Below, in pieces: positions 8,108 through 16,730 of a DNA stretch of 64,000 bases; position 1 is the stretch's first letter; the number at the start of each line of letters is the position of its first letter. The position numbers were made by a program, and so were the translations under genes. Source of the stretch: Clostridium sp. CAG:433 (GTDB lineage: Bacteria > Bacillota_I > Bacilli_A > RF39 > UBA660). The stretch spans positions 1 to 64,000 of the forward strand of contig FR893564.1 in the NCBI GenBank assembly GCA_000433675.1, given 5' to 3'. The notes below the pieces were generated by a model. It saw only the letters and a program-made list of their open reading frames with translations, searched no databases and was not told where the DNA came from.

Positions 8108-10201
8108 ATGATTTTAATAATTGCGGAAAAACCATCACTTGCGAGAAACATAGTTTCTGGTATTGGAAAAATGAATAGAAAAGATGGATATTTTGAAAAT
8201 GAAAATTATTTAGTTACATGGGCTTTTGGTCATTTATTTACCCTATATGACATAGAAGATTATGATAATCTAGAAGATAGAAAATGGAAAATGGATAATT
8301 TACCTTTTTATCCTAAAGAGTTTAAATTTAATTTAAAAAAAGATCAAAGAAAGCATATTGATGACGGAGTATTAAAACAATTTAACATAATAAAAGCACT
8401 TGTAAATAGAGAAGATGTTGACACTATAGTAAATGCAGGAGACTCGGATAGAGAAGGAGAAATAATTGTAAGATTATGTATAAACAATGCACTTAATAGT
8501 GAAAAAAAATTAGTAAGATTATGGCTTCCAGATCAAACAGAAGAAACGGTAAAAAAAGCATTAACTGAAATGAAGGATGAAAAAGAATATGATAATCTAG
8601 CTAATGAAGGATTTGCTAGAACTTATGTTGACTGGCTTTATGGAGTTAATTTAACAAGATATGCAACACTTAAAACAGGAACACTTTTAAGAGTAGGAAG
8701 AGTAATTGTTCCAATAGTAAAAGCAATTTATGATAGAGATAAACAAATAGAAGAATTTATTCCAGATATATATTATGGAATAGCATCTAATGAAGAAACA
8801 AATGGTGAAGTAGTAGAACTTAATTCAAAAGAAAAATTTGATAAAGAAAAGTTAGAAGACGCTAAGAAATTATGTGAGTTATATAATAAAGAAAAAGCAG
8901 TAGTAACTAAAAAAACAGTAAAAAAAGATACACTTGCTCCAGGTAAATTATATTCACTTACAAAACTTCAAAACTACTTAGGTAAAAAATATAAAATGCC
9001 TATGGATCAATCATTAAAAATAGTACAAAAACTATATGAAGAAGGTTATTTAACTTATCCTAGAACAAATTCAGAGTATTTAGCAACCAATGAAAAAGAT
9101 AAAATAAAAAGTATATTAGAAGTAGTATCAAAACTAGGTTATAAAGTAAAATTTAAAGATAAAAAAACTATATTTGATGATAGTAAAATAGAGTCCCATT
9201 CAGCACTTACTCCAACTTATAAAATACCTAATAAACAAAATATGAGTGAAGATGAAATAAAAGTATATACTGCTGTTATGAGAAGATTTGTCTCTGTATT
9301 TGCAGCAGAAGAATGTAAAATAGAAAAAACAGAAATAGTAATAAAACTAGGTGATAAGGAAGAATTTACTTTAAAAGGTAATGTAATAATAGAAAAAGGC
9401 TGGACTAAATATGATGATTATAATAAAAATGATAAAGTACTTCCTTCATTAAATATTGGTGATGAAGTAAATATAAATTTTAAACCAAAAGAAAAAAAGA
9501 AGTCCGCTCCTAAACACTATACAATTGAGACACTTAATAATTATTTAAAAAATCCATTTAAAGAAGATAAAAATAAAGTAGATGAAGAAATGGATGAAAA
9601 TAAAGATGATACAGAAGATTATAAAGCAATATTTGAAGGATTAGAACTTGGAACAGAAGCAACAAGAACAGGTATTATAAATAATGCAATTAATAGTAAA
9701 TATATTGCTCTTAAAAAAGATGTTTATACTATACTTCCTGATGGTAAATATTTAATTGAAGAACTTAAAAAAATGAATATAAGTATGGATAAATATAAAA
9801 CTAGTGAACTTGGTAAAGGATTAAAACAAGTTTATAAAGGTAATATAAGTATTAACGATGTTGTACTTTTAACAGAAAAGGAAATAAGTGAAGTATTTGA
9901 TAGTAAAAATACTGAAAATGATACAGGTTTTTATAGAGAAGTAATAGGAAAATGTCCATTATGTGGTAAAGATGTAATAAAAGGAAAATATAACTATGGA
10001 TGTATTGGTTATAAAGATGGATGTAATTTTAAAATAAGTACTATGATATGCAAAAAAATAATTAATAAAAATGTTGCGAGTGAAATACTAAAAAATAAAA
10101 TATCTCCTGTTATAGAAGGTTTTATTTCTAAAAATAATAAAGAGTTTAAAGCAAGACTAAAATTAGAAGATGATGGAAGGTTATCATTCGTTTTTGATTA
10201 A
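8108..10201 (+). CDS. topB: DNA topoisomerase III
   Basis: Type IA topoisomerase that decatenates DNA by single-strand passage. Residues 1-150 form the TOPRIM domain (IIAEKPSLA at the start; DSDREGE near 112-118). The active-site tyrosine is in YLTYPRTNSEYL (about Y317). The C-terminal part has a zinc-ribbon-like CPLCGKDV...YGC...GC segment. The length (697) fits the TopB family. A strong AAGAAGGAGG site lies 8 nt before the ATG. Transcribed alone between two terminators. Confidence 0.94.
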   Translation: MILIIAEKPSLARNIVSGIGKMNRKDGYFENENYLVTWAFGHLFTLYDIEDYDNLEDRKWKMDNLPFYPKEFKFNLKKDQRKHIDDGVLKQFNIIKALVNREDVDTIVNAGDSDREGEIIVRLCINNALNSEKKLVRLWLPDQTEETVKKALTEMKDEKEYDNLANEGFARTYVDWLYGVNLTRYATLKTGTLLRVGRVIVPIVKAIYDRDKQIEEFIPDIYYGIASNEETNGEVVELNSKEKFDKEKLEDAKKLCELYNKEKAVVTKKTVKKDTLAPGKLYSLTKLQNYLGKKYKMPMDQSLKIVQKLYEEGYLTYPRTNSEYLATNEKDKIKSILEVVSKLGYKVKFKDKKTIFDDSKIESHSALTPTYKIPNKQNMSEDEIKVYTAVMRRFVSVFAAEECKIEKTEIVIKLGDKEEFTLKGNVIIEKGWTKYDDYNKNDKVLPSLNIGDEVNINFKPKEKKKSAPKHYTIETLNNYLKNPFKEDKNKVDEEMDENKDDTEDYKAIFEGLELGTEATRTGIINNAINSKYIALKKDVYTILPDGKYLIEELKKMNISMDKYKTSELGKGLKQVYKGNISINDVVLLTEKEISEVFDSKNTENDTGFYREVIGKCPLCGKDVIKGKYNYGCIGYKDGCNFKISTMICKKIINKNVASEILKNKISPVIEGFISKNNKEFKARLKLEDDGRLSFVFD

Positions 10202-10238
10202 AATAACTAATTTTTTTAAGATTAGTTATTTTTTTTAG
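10202..10238 (+). terminator. Terminator after topB
   Basis: AATAACTAAT / ATTAGTTATT stem followed by eight T. Confidence 0.85.
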
Positions 10239-10287
10239 GGGAATTTGCCTTATAAAGAGAGAATATAACTATTGAAGGAGGTTTTTT

Positions 10288-12201
10288 ATGAATAAAAAAT
10301 ATTTAATAATATTCTTGTTATTTTTTATTACTTTACTTTTGACAGGTTATATTTATTGTGACTATAAAGAAAAACAAATAACAAAAAATAATGATAATGT
10401 TACTAAAGAAGAAACAAAAAAAGAAAATGATATTAGTGAAGAAAAAGGTAAGGATTTTGCAGCTGAAAAAGTAGTTTTGAAGGGAGAAGAAAATGTTAAA
10501 AAGGTTGTAAAAAAAGTAACAGAAGAAATAAAAGAGGAAAAGAAAGAGGAACAAGCAGAAAAAGTAGAAACTAAAGAAAGTTATATAGTTACTTTTGATT
10601 CAAATGGTGGTGAAATAAATGAAAAGAGTAAACTAGTAACATACAATGAATATTATGGTAACCTTATTGATGCTAAAAAAGAAGGTTATACATTTATAGG
10701 TTGGTATAATAAAAAAGGTAAAAAAATAAATGAAAATAGTGTTGTTACAGAAAGAGGTAATCATACATTATATGCAAAATATAAAATAAATAGTTATATA
10801 ATAAAATTTGATTATAATTATTTAGAAAATAATTTGTATAAAAACTTATTAGATAAAAAGTCATATAATTTAGATTATGAAATTATAAATGATGATGAAA
10901 TATTTAATAATGAGAACGTATTTAAATTTAATTTAAGTGAAAATGTTATAAAGTATAAAGAAAATATAAAATTAGACAAAGATAAAATATATACTTTTAG
11001 TGTATATTTAAAATCTGATAGTGAAAAAGAACTTATGATAGGATTTAATGGAGAAGAAGAAAAGATAAAAGTAAATGAAAACTTTAATAGATTTACAAAA
11101 ACTTTTAAAGCAGAAGATAAAAATTATGATGAATTTTTATTTAAAATAGAAGGAGACATTTCAAAAGATAGTTATCTAGAAATATATGATTTAAGTATTT
11201 CAGAAGGAGAAGAAAATACAAAAGAAGAAGAGATAAATTATAATGAAAAAGTAGAAACTAAAGAGGCACCTCTAAGAGAAGGTTATACATTTGATGGATG
11301 GTATAAAGATTTATCATTAAAAGAAAAAGTAAATGATTCTGTAAAAGAAGATGCTACATATTATGCTAAATGGATTCCCAATACATATACATTAAAATTA
11401 GAAGTAAATGGAAAAGTAACAGAAGTAAAAGGGAGTTTTAACTCATTAAAAAAATTAGAAATACCAAAATCAAATTATAAGATAACATATGATGAAAGAG
11501 AAGTATTTATAAAAAGAACATTTAAAGGTTGGGTAAATGAAAATAATGAAACTGCAATAGAAAATTATATATTTAAAAAAGATGAAAAGTTAAAAGCAGT
11601 GTTTGAAGATACAGTAAATGTTCAGTTAGAAGATATAAATAAAGAAAATAATATATGTTCTTGGAATACTAAAAAAAGTGGTAATGGTGAAAGTTATGAT
11701 GCTAAAACTACTATTAATATAAATAGTGATATTAAGCTATATAGTGTGTGTAAACAAATTATAAAACCAGAAAGACCAATAAATTCTGGTACAATAACAA
11801 GTTATTATGGTAATAGAATTCATCCAGTATCAAATGAAAATAAATTTCATTCAGGTATTGATATGTCTAGTAGTGATAAAAATATTTATCCAGTACTTCC
11901 AGGTGTTGTTGCAAAAACAGGAAGTAATTCATCAATGGGTAATTATATAATTATTCATCACACATATAATAATCAAAATTATACATCTGCATATTACCAT
12001 TTAGAAGAAAAATATGTTAGAAAAAATCAAAAAGTAGATCAAAATACAGTTATAGGAAAAATGGGACAAACAGGTATTGCAACTGGAGTACATTTACACT
12101 TAACAATGTATAAAGGTCATTTAGATAGTGAAAACTCAGAAATGATTGATCCAAAAAGTGTTATTGATCTTCCAAGTAACTGGAATAGTAGGGTTTATTA
12201 A
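10288..12201 (+). CDS. Secreted M23 peptidase with Listeria-Bacteroides (InlB-type) repeats
   Basis: 637 residues. An N-terminal hydrophobic segment (about 5-25, with a Cys at 25) acts as signal or membrane anchor; a Lys/Glu-rich linker follows. Two Listeria-Bacteroides/Flg_new-type repeats are visible: VTFDSNGG...EGYTFIGWY near 98-150, and REGYTFDGWYKD near 330-370, both ending YA(K)W/Y. The C-terminal LytM/M23 domain (about 515-620) has GNRIHPV...HSGIDM, an H-x8-D metal pair, and the HLHLT motif. Expected to cleave cell-wall cross-bridges or act as an adhesive wall protein. AAGGAGG precedes the ATG. Confidence 0.85.
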   Translation: MNKKYLIIFLLFFITLLLTGYIYCDYKEKQITKNNDNVTKEETKKENDISEEKGKDFAAEKVVLKGEENVKKVVKKVTEEIKEEKKEEQAEKVETKESYIVTFDSNGGEINEKSKLVTYNEYYGNLIDAKKEGYTFIGWYNKKGKKINENSVVTERGNHTLYAKYKINSYIIKFDYNYLENNLYKNLLDKKSYNLDYEIINDDEIFNNENVFKFNLSENVIKYKENIKLDKDKIYTFSVYLKSDSEKELMIGFNGEEEKIKVNENFNRFTKTFKAEDKNYDEFLFKIEGDISKDSYLEIYDLSISEGEENTKEEEINYNEKVETKEAPLREGYTFDGWYKDLSLKEKVNDSVKEDATYYAKWIPNTYTLKLEVNGKVTEVKGSFNSLKKLEIPKSNYKITYDEREVFIKRTFKGWVNENNETAIENYIFKKDEKLKAVFEDTVNVQLEDINKENNICSWNTKKSGNGESYDAKTTININSDIKLYSVCKQIIKPERPINSGTITSYYGNRIHPVSNENKFHSGIDMSSSDKNIYPVLPGVVAKTGSNSSMGNYIIIHHTYNNQNYTSAYYHLEEKYVRKNQKVDQNTVIGKMGQTGIATGVHLHLTMYKGHLDSENSEMIDPKSVIDLPSNWNSRVY

Positions 12202-12210
12202 TTATAATAA

Positions 12211-12237
12211 AAAAAACAGCCAATCGGTTGCTTTTTT
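12211..12237 (+). terminator. Probable bidirectional terminator
   Basis: AGC(C)AA TCGG TTGCT with A8 before and T6 after, so it could end transcription from either strand: the M23 gene on plus, or a small RNA on minus. Confidence 0.65.
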
Positions 12238-12300
12238 CAGCGGCGCTTGGCGCCTACACGGGTTTGGTCCTTTATTCTATTAATAGATTACTCAGACCAA
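12238..12300. ncRNA. Candidate structured RNA block, strand and family unknown
   Basis: G+C-rich island in an otherwise very AT-rich intergenic region. A GGCGC-TTG-GCGCC hairpin lies at 12242-12254. It is followed by a long stem TTGGTC (12264-12269) with GACCAA (12295-12300), which encloses a perfect 12-bp palindrome TCTATTAATAGA. With the T-tract hairpin at 12211-12237 the arrangement suggests a minus-strand transcript ending there, but a plus-strand leader is also possible. It does not match motifs I know of tRNA, SRP, RNase P, tmRNA or common riboswitches. The AT-rich bases 12301-12412 show nothing I can name. Confidence 0.35.
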
Positions 12301-12412
12301 TTAAATATAAATTTAATAACTATATTAATATTCTATGTTAATGCTCAAAAAAAATCAAGTATATATTTGTAATTTTTAATAAAATTTATTATAAATTTGT
12401 ATATATATTTTC

Positions 12413-12441
12413 TTGTACAATAATTATAATTTTTGTATAAT
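12413..12441 (+). promoter_or_regulatory. Promoter of the cysteine desulfurase gene
   Basis: TTGTAC (12413-12418), 17-bp spacer, TATAAT (12436-12441), 27 bp upstream of the ATG. Confidence 0.75.
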
Positions 12442-12467
12442 AAATAAAGAAAAAGGAATGTGGTAAA

Positions 12468-13583
12468 ATGATATATTTAGATTATGCAGCAAATTGTCCA
12501 GTAGATAAAAAAGTATTAGAAGATTTTAATTTGAATAGTATTTTATACTATGCTAATCCAAATTCTACTCATAGATTAGGTCTTGAAGCAAAAGAAAAAA
12601 TAGATGAAGCAACAAGTTATATTGCAAATGTATTTAAATGTAAAAATGAAAATGTAATTTATACTAGTGGTTCATCAGAAAGTAATAATCTTGTAATAAA
12701 GGGTTTTGCAGCCAAATATAAAAATGCTCATATAATAACAACTTCTATAGAACATTCATCTATAATTGCACCGGTTAATTATTTACTTAACAAAGGTGTT
12801 AGTGTTGATATACTAGAAGTTAATGATGAAGGGAAAATAGATATAGAAGAGTTAGAAAATTTAATAGATGATAGAACTACTCTTGTGAGTATAACAAGTG
12901 TTGAGAGTGAAACAGGAATAATAATGGATATAGAAAAAATTGGAGAAATATTAAAAAAATATGATAACTGTTTCTTTCATACAGATGCAACTCAAAGTAT
13001 TGGTAAATTAGACACTAATTTTGAAAATGTAGATTTAATAACTTTTTCACCACATAAATTTTATGGAATTAATGGTGTTGGAGTACTAATTAAAAAAGAT
13101 AATGTTAAGTTAGAACCACTTATTTTAGGTGGTAAAAGTACAACAATTTATAGAAGTGGAACACCAGCTCTTCCTTTAATTTTATCAATTAAAAAAGCAT
13201 TAGAAATATCACTTTCAAATATGGAAAATAATAATAAATATTTAAAAGAATTAAATGAATATATAAAAGAAAATTTACAAAAATATGATAATGTAGTAAT
13301 AAATAGTAAAGGAAAATGTATATATAATACAATTAATTTTAGTGTAAGAGGAGTTAGTTCAGATATTTTTTCTAAAAAATTAGAGGAAAAAGAAATATAT
13401 ATAAGTACAAAGTCCGCATGTTCATCAAAGAATAATGTATCAAAAGTTGTATATGCACTTACAAAAGATGAAGAATTATCAAAAAGTACTTTAAGAGTAA
13501 GTATTTCACATTTAACAACTAAACAAGAATTAGTTAAATTTTTTGAAGTATTTGATGAAATATATAATGAATTAGTAAAGTAG
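12468..13583 (+). CDS. Cysteine desulfurase (NifS/IscS family)
   Basis: PLP enzyme that takes sulfur from cysteine as a persulfide. Seen: the N-terminal IYLDYAANCPV, SGSSESNN in the cofactor region, IEHSS, TDATQSIGK, the Schiff-base lysine in FSPHKFYG (about K197), and a mobile catalytic Cys in STKSACSSK (C318). The length, 371, fits the family. The next gene, only 9 nt away, is a TtcA-like thiolase, so this enzyme most likely supplies sulfur for tRNA thiolation rather than being a general Fe-S cluster donor; no iscU/sufU is adjacent. Confidence 0.92.
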   Translation: MIYLDYAANCPVDKKVLEDFNLNSILYYANPNSTHRLGLEAKEKIDEATSYIANVFKCKNENVIYTSGSSESNNLVIKGFAAKYKNAHIITTSIEHSSIIAPVNYLLNKGVSVDILEVNDEGKIDIEELENLIDDRTTLVSITSVESETGIIMDIEKIGEILKKYDNCFFHTDATQSIGKLDTNFENVDLITFSPHKFYGINGVGVLIKKDNVKLEPLILGGKSTTIYRSGTPALPLILSIKKALEISLSNMENNNKYLKELNEYIKENLQKYDNVVINSKGKCIYNTINFSVRGVSSDIFSKKLEEKEIYISTKSACSSKNNVSKVVYALTKDEELSKSTLRVSISHLTTKQELVKFFEVFDEIYNELVK

Positions 13584-13592
13584 GAAAAATTT

Positions 13593-14429
13593 ATGGAATT
13601 TTATAAAGAAGTAGAAAGAAATATAATAAAAAAATATAGAAAAGAGTTATATAGACCATTTGTAAAAGCACTTGATAAATATGAACTTATAAAGGAAAAT
13701 GATAAAATAGCAGTATGTATATCAGGTGGTAAAGATTCATTTTTAATGGCTAAACTTTTTCAAGAAATTATGAATCATGGTAATGTTAAATTTGAATGTA
13801 GATTTATTTGTATGGATCCTGGATATAAAGAAGAAAATAGAAAACTAATAGAAGAAAATGCTAAAAAATTAAATATACCAATAGAAATATTTAATTCGGA
13901 TATATTTGAAGCATCAGAAAGAGCATCAAGAATTGGACAAGGACCATGTTATTTATGTGCTAGAATGAGAAGAGGTGCACTTTATACAAAGGCAAAAGAA
14001 TTAGGATGCAACAAAATAGCACTTGGTCATCATTTTGATGATGTAATAGAAACAATTCTTTTAAATATGTTTTATGGTTCAACAGTTAAATCTATGATGC
14101 CAAAATTACATAGTGAAAATTTTGAAGGACTAGAACTTATAAGACCACTTTATTTAGTTAGAGAAAAAGATATAATTACATGGAGAGATTATCATAATTT
14201 AACATTCTTAAATTGTGCGTGTAAATTGACAGAAGAATATAGCTTAGGACAAAGAGATTCAAAAAGATATGAAGTAAAAAATATAATAAAAGAATTAAAA
14301 AAACAAAATAAATATATAGATATAAATATTTTTACAGCATTTGAAAATGTTAATTTAGATAAAATTGTAAGATATGTAAAAGATGGAGAAGAACATACAT
14401 TCTTAGAAGAATATGACAAAGATATTTAG
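13593..14429 (+). CDS. TtcA-like PP-loop tRNA sulfurtransferase
   Basis: 278-residue ATP pyrophosphatase. The PP-loop CISGGKDSF is at about 43-50. Two cysteine pairs follow: CYLC (119-122) within the GPCYLCARMRRGAL signature, and NCACK (about 207-209). The HHFDDVIET motif is also present. These are hallmarks of the TtcA group that thiolates tRNA (2-thiocytidine in enterobacteria), usually with an Fe-S cluster held by Cys. Target base here is unproven. It forms an operon with the cysteine desulfurase upstream. Its stop codon is in the loop of a terminator hairpin. Confidence 0.85.
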   Translation: MEFYKEVERNIIKKYRKELYRPFVKALDKYELIKENDKIAVCISGGKDSFLMAKLFQEIMNHGNVKFECRFICMDPGYKEENRKLIEENAKKLNIPIEIFNSDIFEASERASRIGQGPCYLCARMRRGALYTKAKELGCNKIALGHHFDDVIETILLNMFYGSTVKSMMPKLHSENFEGLELIRPLYLVREKDIITWRDYHNLTFLNCACKLTEEYSLGQRDSKRYEVKNIIKELKKQNKYIDINIFTAFENVNLDKIVRYVKDGEEHTFLEEYDKDI

Positions 14430-14449
14430 AATTATAGATATCTTTTTTT
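14418..14449 (+). terminator. Terminator after the TtcA-like gene
   Basis: AAAGATAT (14418-14425) with ATATCTTT (14438-14445) and a T run; overlaps the stop codon. Confidence 0.75.
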
Positions 14450-14473
14450 CATATATTTTTATAGGTGAAAAAA

Positions 14474-15073
14474 ATGTATGAAATGATTAAATTAAAATAT
14501 AATTATAAAGACTTAGAACCTTACTATAGTAGTGATATGTTTAATTATCACTATAATACACTATATAAGGGATACACTAATAACTTAAATAAATTAATGA
14601 GTGACTTTAATGATAATAGAGTAAAAGATGATTTTACTAATATACAAAAATTATCAAAATCATTATCTTTTAATGCAAATGCTTATATATTACATAGTTT
14701 ATTTTTTGAAAATTTAACGCCTATGCCAAATAAAACTTTATTAAGTAAAGATTTAAAAGCGCATATTATAAAAGATTTTACTTCATATGATGCTTTTATT
14801 GATGAACTTAATGCATCTATTTTAAATATAGAAGGTCCAGGTTGGGTAGTATTTGGATATGATAGATACTTAAATAAACTTTTAATAATTCAAATAGAAA
14901 AACATCAAGAATTAACTCTAATTGATTTTATTCCACTTTTAGTAATAGATGTTTGGGAACATTCTTATTACCTTCAATATAAAACAGATAAAAAAGAATA
15001 TGTTAGAAATTTATTTTATATATTAGATTTTGATGTAGTAAGTAAAAGGTACGATAAAATATATTTAGTTTAG
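14474..15073 (+). CDS. Fe/Mn superoxide dismutase family protein
   Basis: 199 residues from ATG 14474 (the GTG at 14465 is in the ribosome-binding site). Family landmarks: YKDLEPYYSSDMFNYH with the first metal His, NNLN, LHSLFF with the second His, GPGWVVF, and DVWEHSYYLQY with the last two ligands (D, H). All four metal ligands can be aligned. However the segment that in classical enzymes reads HH-x-KHH-x-x-Y is HYNTLYKGY here: the second-shell His-30 is Leu, while Tyr-34 is kept, and the usual GGH before the second ligand is absent. Activity is therefore uncertain. Flanked by terminators, monocistronic. Confidence 0.82.
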   Translation: MYEMIKLKYNYKDLEPYYSSDMFNYHYNTLYKGYTNNLNKLMSDFNDNRVKDDFTNIQKLSKSLSFNANAYILHSLFFENLTPMPNKTLLSKDLKAHIIKDFTSYDAFIDELNASILNIEGPGWVVFGYDRYLNKLLIIQIEKHQELTLIDFIPLLVIDVWEHSYYLQYKTDKKEYVRNLFYILDFDVVSKRYDKIYLV

Positions 15074-15084
15074 TACCTTTTTTT
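15044..15084 (+). terminator. Terminator after the SOD-family gene
   Basis: AAAAGGTAC (15044-15052) pairs with GTACCTTTT (15073-15081); T run follows. The stop codon is within the hairpin. Confidence 0.8.
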
Positions 15085-15104
15085 GATATAATTAATTTAA
15101 TGAC

Positions 15105-15135
15105 TTGACTCTCTAGTTAAATGTAGTGTTATAGT
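15105..15135 (+). promoter_or_regulatory. MerR-type promoter with 19-bp spacer and operator
   Basis: TTGACT (15105-15110) and TATAGT (15130-15135) are separated by 19 bp, the over-long spacing typical of MerR-controlled promoters. The spacer contains an imperfect dyad around CTCTCTAGTTAAATGTAGTG. It lies just upstream of a MerR gene, so autoregulation is expected. Confidence 0.75.
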
Positions 15136-15153
15136 TATGTCGAAGGAGGGAAA

Positions 15154-15543
15154 ATGTTATATAAAATAGGAGATTTTTCTAAAGAAACAGGTGTACCTAT
15201 TAAAACTCTTAGATATTATAATGAAATTGACTTATTTAATCCAGTAGAAGTAGACTTATTTACAGGATATAGATATTATTCCAGTGATCAAATAGAAGAT
15301 TTAAATTTAATACTAAAACTTAAAAAGGTAGGTTTTTCTTTAGAAGAAATAAAAAAGTATTGGAATAATTTTAACAATGATATAATGTTAAAGAAAAGAG
15401 ATGAGTTAATAAAAAATATAGACGAATTAAAAGAAAATATTAGTGAGATAGAAAATTTAAGAAGTCATATTATTAACGGAAAAATAATTTTAAAAGAAAA
15501 TAATAAAAAAAATAGTGTTAAAGAAAAGAGGAGATTATTATGA
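15154..15543 (+). CDS. MerR-family transcriptional regulator
   Basis: 129 residues. The N-terminal winged helix-turn-helix is typical: YKIGDFSKETGV...TLRYYNEIDLF, then FTGYRYYSSDQI and LKKVGFSLEEIKKYW. A coiled-coil dimerisation helix follows (about 80-115), and the tail is short and Lys-rich, with no effector-binding domain. It likely twists its 19-bp-spacer promoter. The downstream ATPase overlaps its stop by 4 nt (ATGA), so both are one operon. Confidence 0.9.
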   Translation: MLYKIGDFSKETGVPIKTLRYYNEIDLFNPVEVDLFTGYRYYSSDQIEDLNLILKLKKVGFSLEEIKKYWNNFNNDIMLKKRDELIKNIDELKENISEIENLRSHIINGKIILKENNKKNSVKEKRRLL

Positions 15544-16571
15544 AAAATACAAACATTTTAGTAGGAATAACTAATTCAGGAAAAACAAAAATGATATTTG
15601 ATTATTTAAAAGAAATAATAAATTCAGGAGAAAATTTTATTGTAAATGATACAAAGGAAGAATACTATAAAACATTTATGCCAACTTTAAAAGAAAATGG
15701 TTATAAGACATATTTAATAAATTATAAAGATGCATTAAATTCAAATGGTTTTAATCCATTAATAGTTCCATATAAATTATATAAAAGTGGAAATAAAGAT
15801 CTAGCAATAGATGAAATAAATAATATTGCAAATGAATTATTTAAAAATGATGAAGCAATGGATCCATTTTGGCAAAATTCAGCATCTGATTATTTCAAAG
15901 GATTAACTTTATTGCTTTTTGAAATAGGAAAAGAAGAAGAAATTAATTTAGGTAGTGTAGGTATGATGCTTTTACAAGCAGAAAATAATAAAGAAACATT
16001 TGATAAATTTAAAGAATATATAAAATCATTAGAATTTACAAATCCTATATATATATTCTTATCTGGTACTGTATTCGCACCTGTTGAAACAAGAGGTGGA
16101 ATTGTATCTGTATTAAAAATAGAATTAAATAAATATATATCAAAAGAAAATCTATTGAACTTATTATGTCAAAATGAATTAGACTTAAATAATTTAAAAG
16201 AGAAAACTGCAATATTTATTATTGGTAATGAAAATACAAATAGACTTACAAATATATTAATAGATCAATTATATAATTCAAATAACAATTTTAATTACAT
16301 AATAGATAATATCGATTCACTTATAAGTATTAATTCTTTAAATGGTCTACTTGAAACATCAAAAATTAATAATAATAGAATAATAATAGGTACAAGAAAT
16401 ATTAAAGAATTATCAAATAAAAATAAATTTAATATAGAAGAAAAAATTGAAAATATTATTAATACAAAAGAATATTTATCAAAATTAACAATAGGTTCTT
16501 ATAATGAATATCCAATATTAAATAAAGCAAAATCATCTTATTTTAATATAACAGAATTTTTAAATAGGTAA
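15540..16571 (+). CDS. Soluble VirD4/TraG-like ATPase
   Basis: 343 residues with a P-loop GITNSGKT at 9-16 and the pattern of type IV coupling proteins: NGFNPLIVPY, FWQNSASDYFKGLTLLLFE (equivalent of the conserved W...A...L segment), then a Walker-B-like IFIIGNE. Unlike VirD4/TraG it has no N-terminal membrane helices and is only half the length. No relaxase or mating-pore genes are nearby, so it is unlikely to drive conjugation by itself. Similar lone homologues linked to MerR regulators could be domesticated. Function is unknown. Confidence 0.65.
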   Translation: MKNTNILVGITNSGKTKMIFDYLKEIINSGENFIVNDTKEEYYKTFMPTLKENGYKTYLINYKDALNSNGFNPLIVPYKLYKSGNKDLAIDEINNIANELFKNDEAMDPFWQNSASDYFKGLTLLLFEIGKEEEINLGSVGMMLLQAENNKETFDKFKEYIKSLEFTNPIYIFLSGTVFAPVETRGGIVSVLKIELNKYISKENLLNLLCQNELDLNNLKEKTAIFIIGNENTNRLTNILIDQLYNSNNNFNYIIDNIDSLISINSLNGLLETSKINNNRIIIGTRNIKELSNKNKFNIEEKIENIINTKEYLSKLTIGSYNEYPILNKAKSSYFNITEFLNR

Positions 16572-16573
16572 TT

Positions 16574-16693
16574 ATGAGAAAAGAAATAATAAAATATTTG
16601 TATATGTATAAAAGAGAACTTCTTCTTATGAAAAAAGAAAATGTAGAATCTAAAAAAGAAGTAAGAGTATTAAGGCTAGTACTAGAACCTTAA
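16574..16693 (+). CDS. Small basic protein, 39 residues
   Basis: ATG at 16574 with AGGT upstream, 2 nt after the stop of the ATPase gene; rich in Lys/Glu/Leu (MRKEIIKYLYMYKREL...). The last codons form the left arm of the terminator hairpin. Supported by position and ribosome-binding site only; it could be non-coding operon tail. Confidence 0.4.
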   Translation: MRKEIIKYLYMYKRELLLMKKENVESKKEVRVLRLVLEP

Positions 16694-16703
16694 TACTTTT
16701 TTT
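16666..16703 (+). terminator. Terminator of the MerR operon
   Basis: AGTATTAAGG (16666-16675) with CCTTAATACT (16688-16697) and a T run, directly joined to an extended -10 element TGATATAAT for the next gene. Confidence 0.85.
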
Positions 16704-16730
16704 GATATAATAATTCTTGGAAGTGATACT

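Noticed and set aside
12468..13583. Assigning the desulfurase to general Fe-S assembly (iscS/sufS)
   Set aside because: No scaffold or suf genes adjoin; its close partner is a TtcA-like thiolase.
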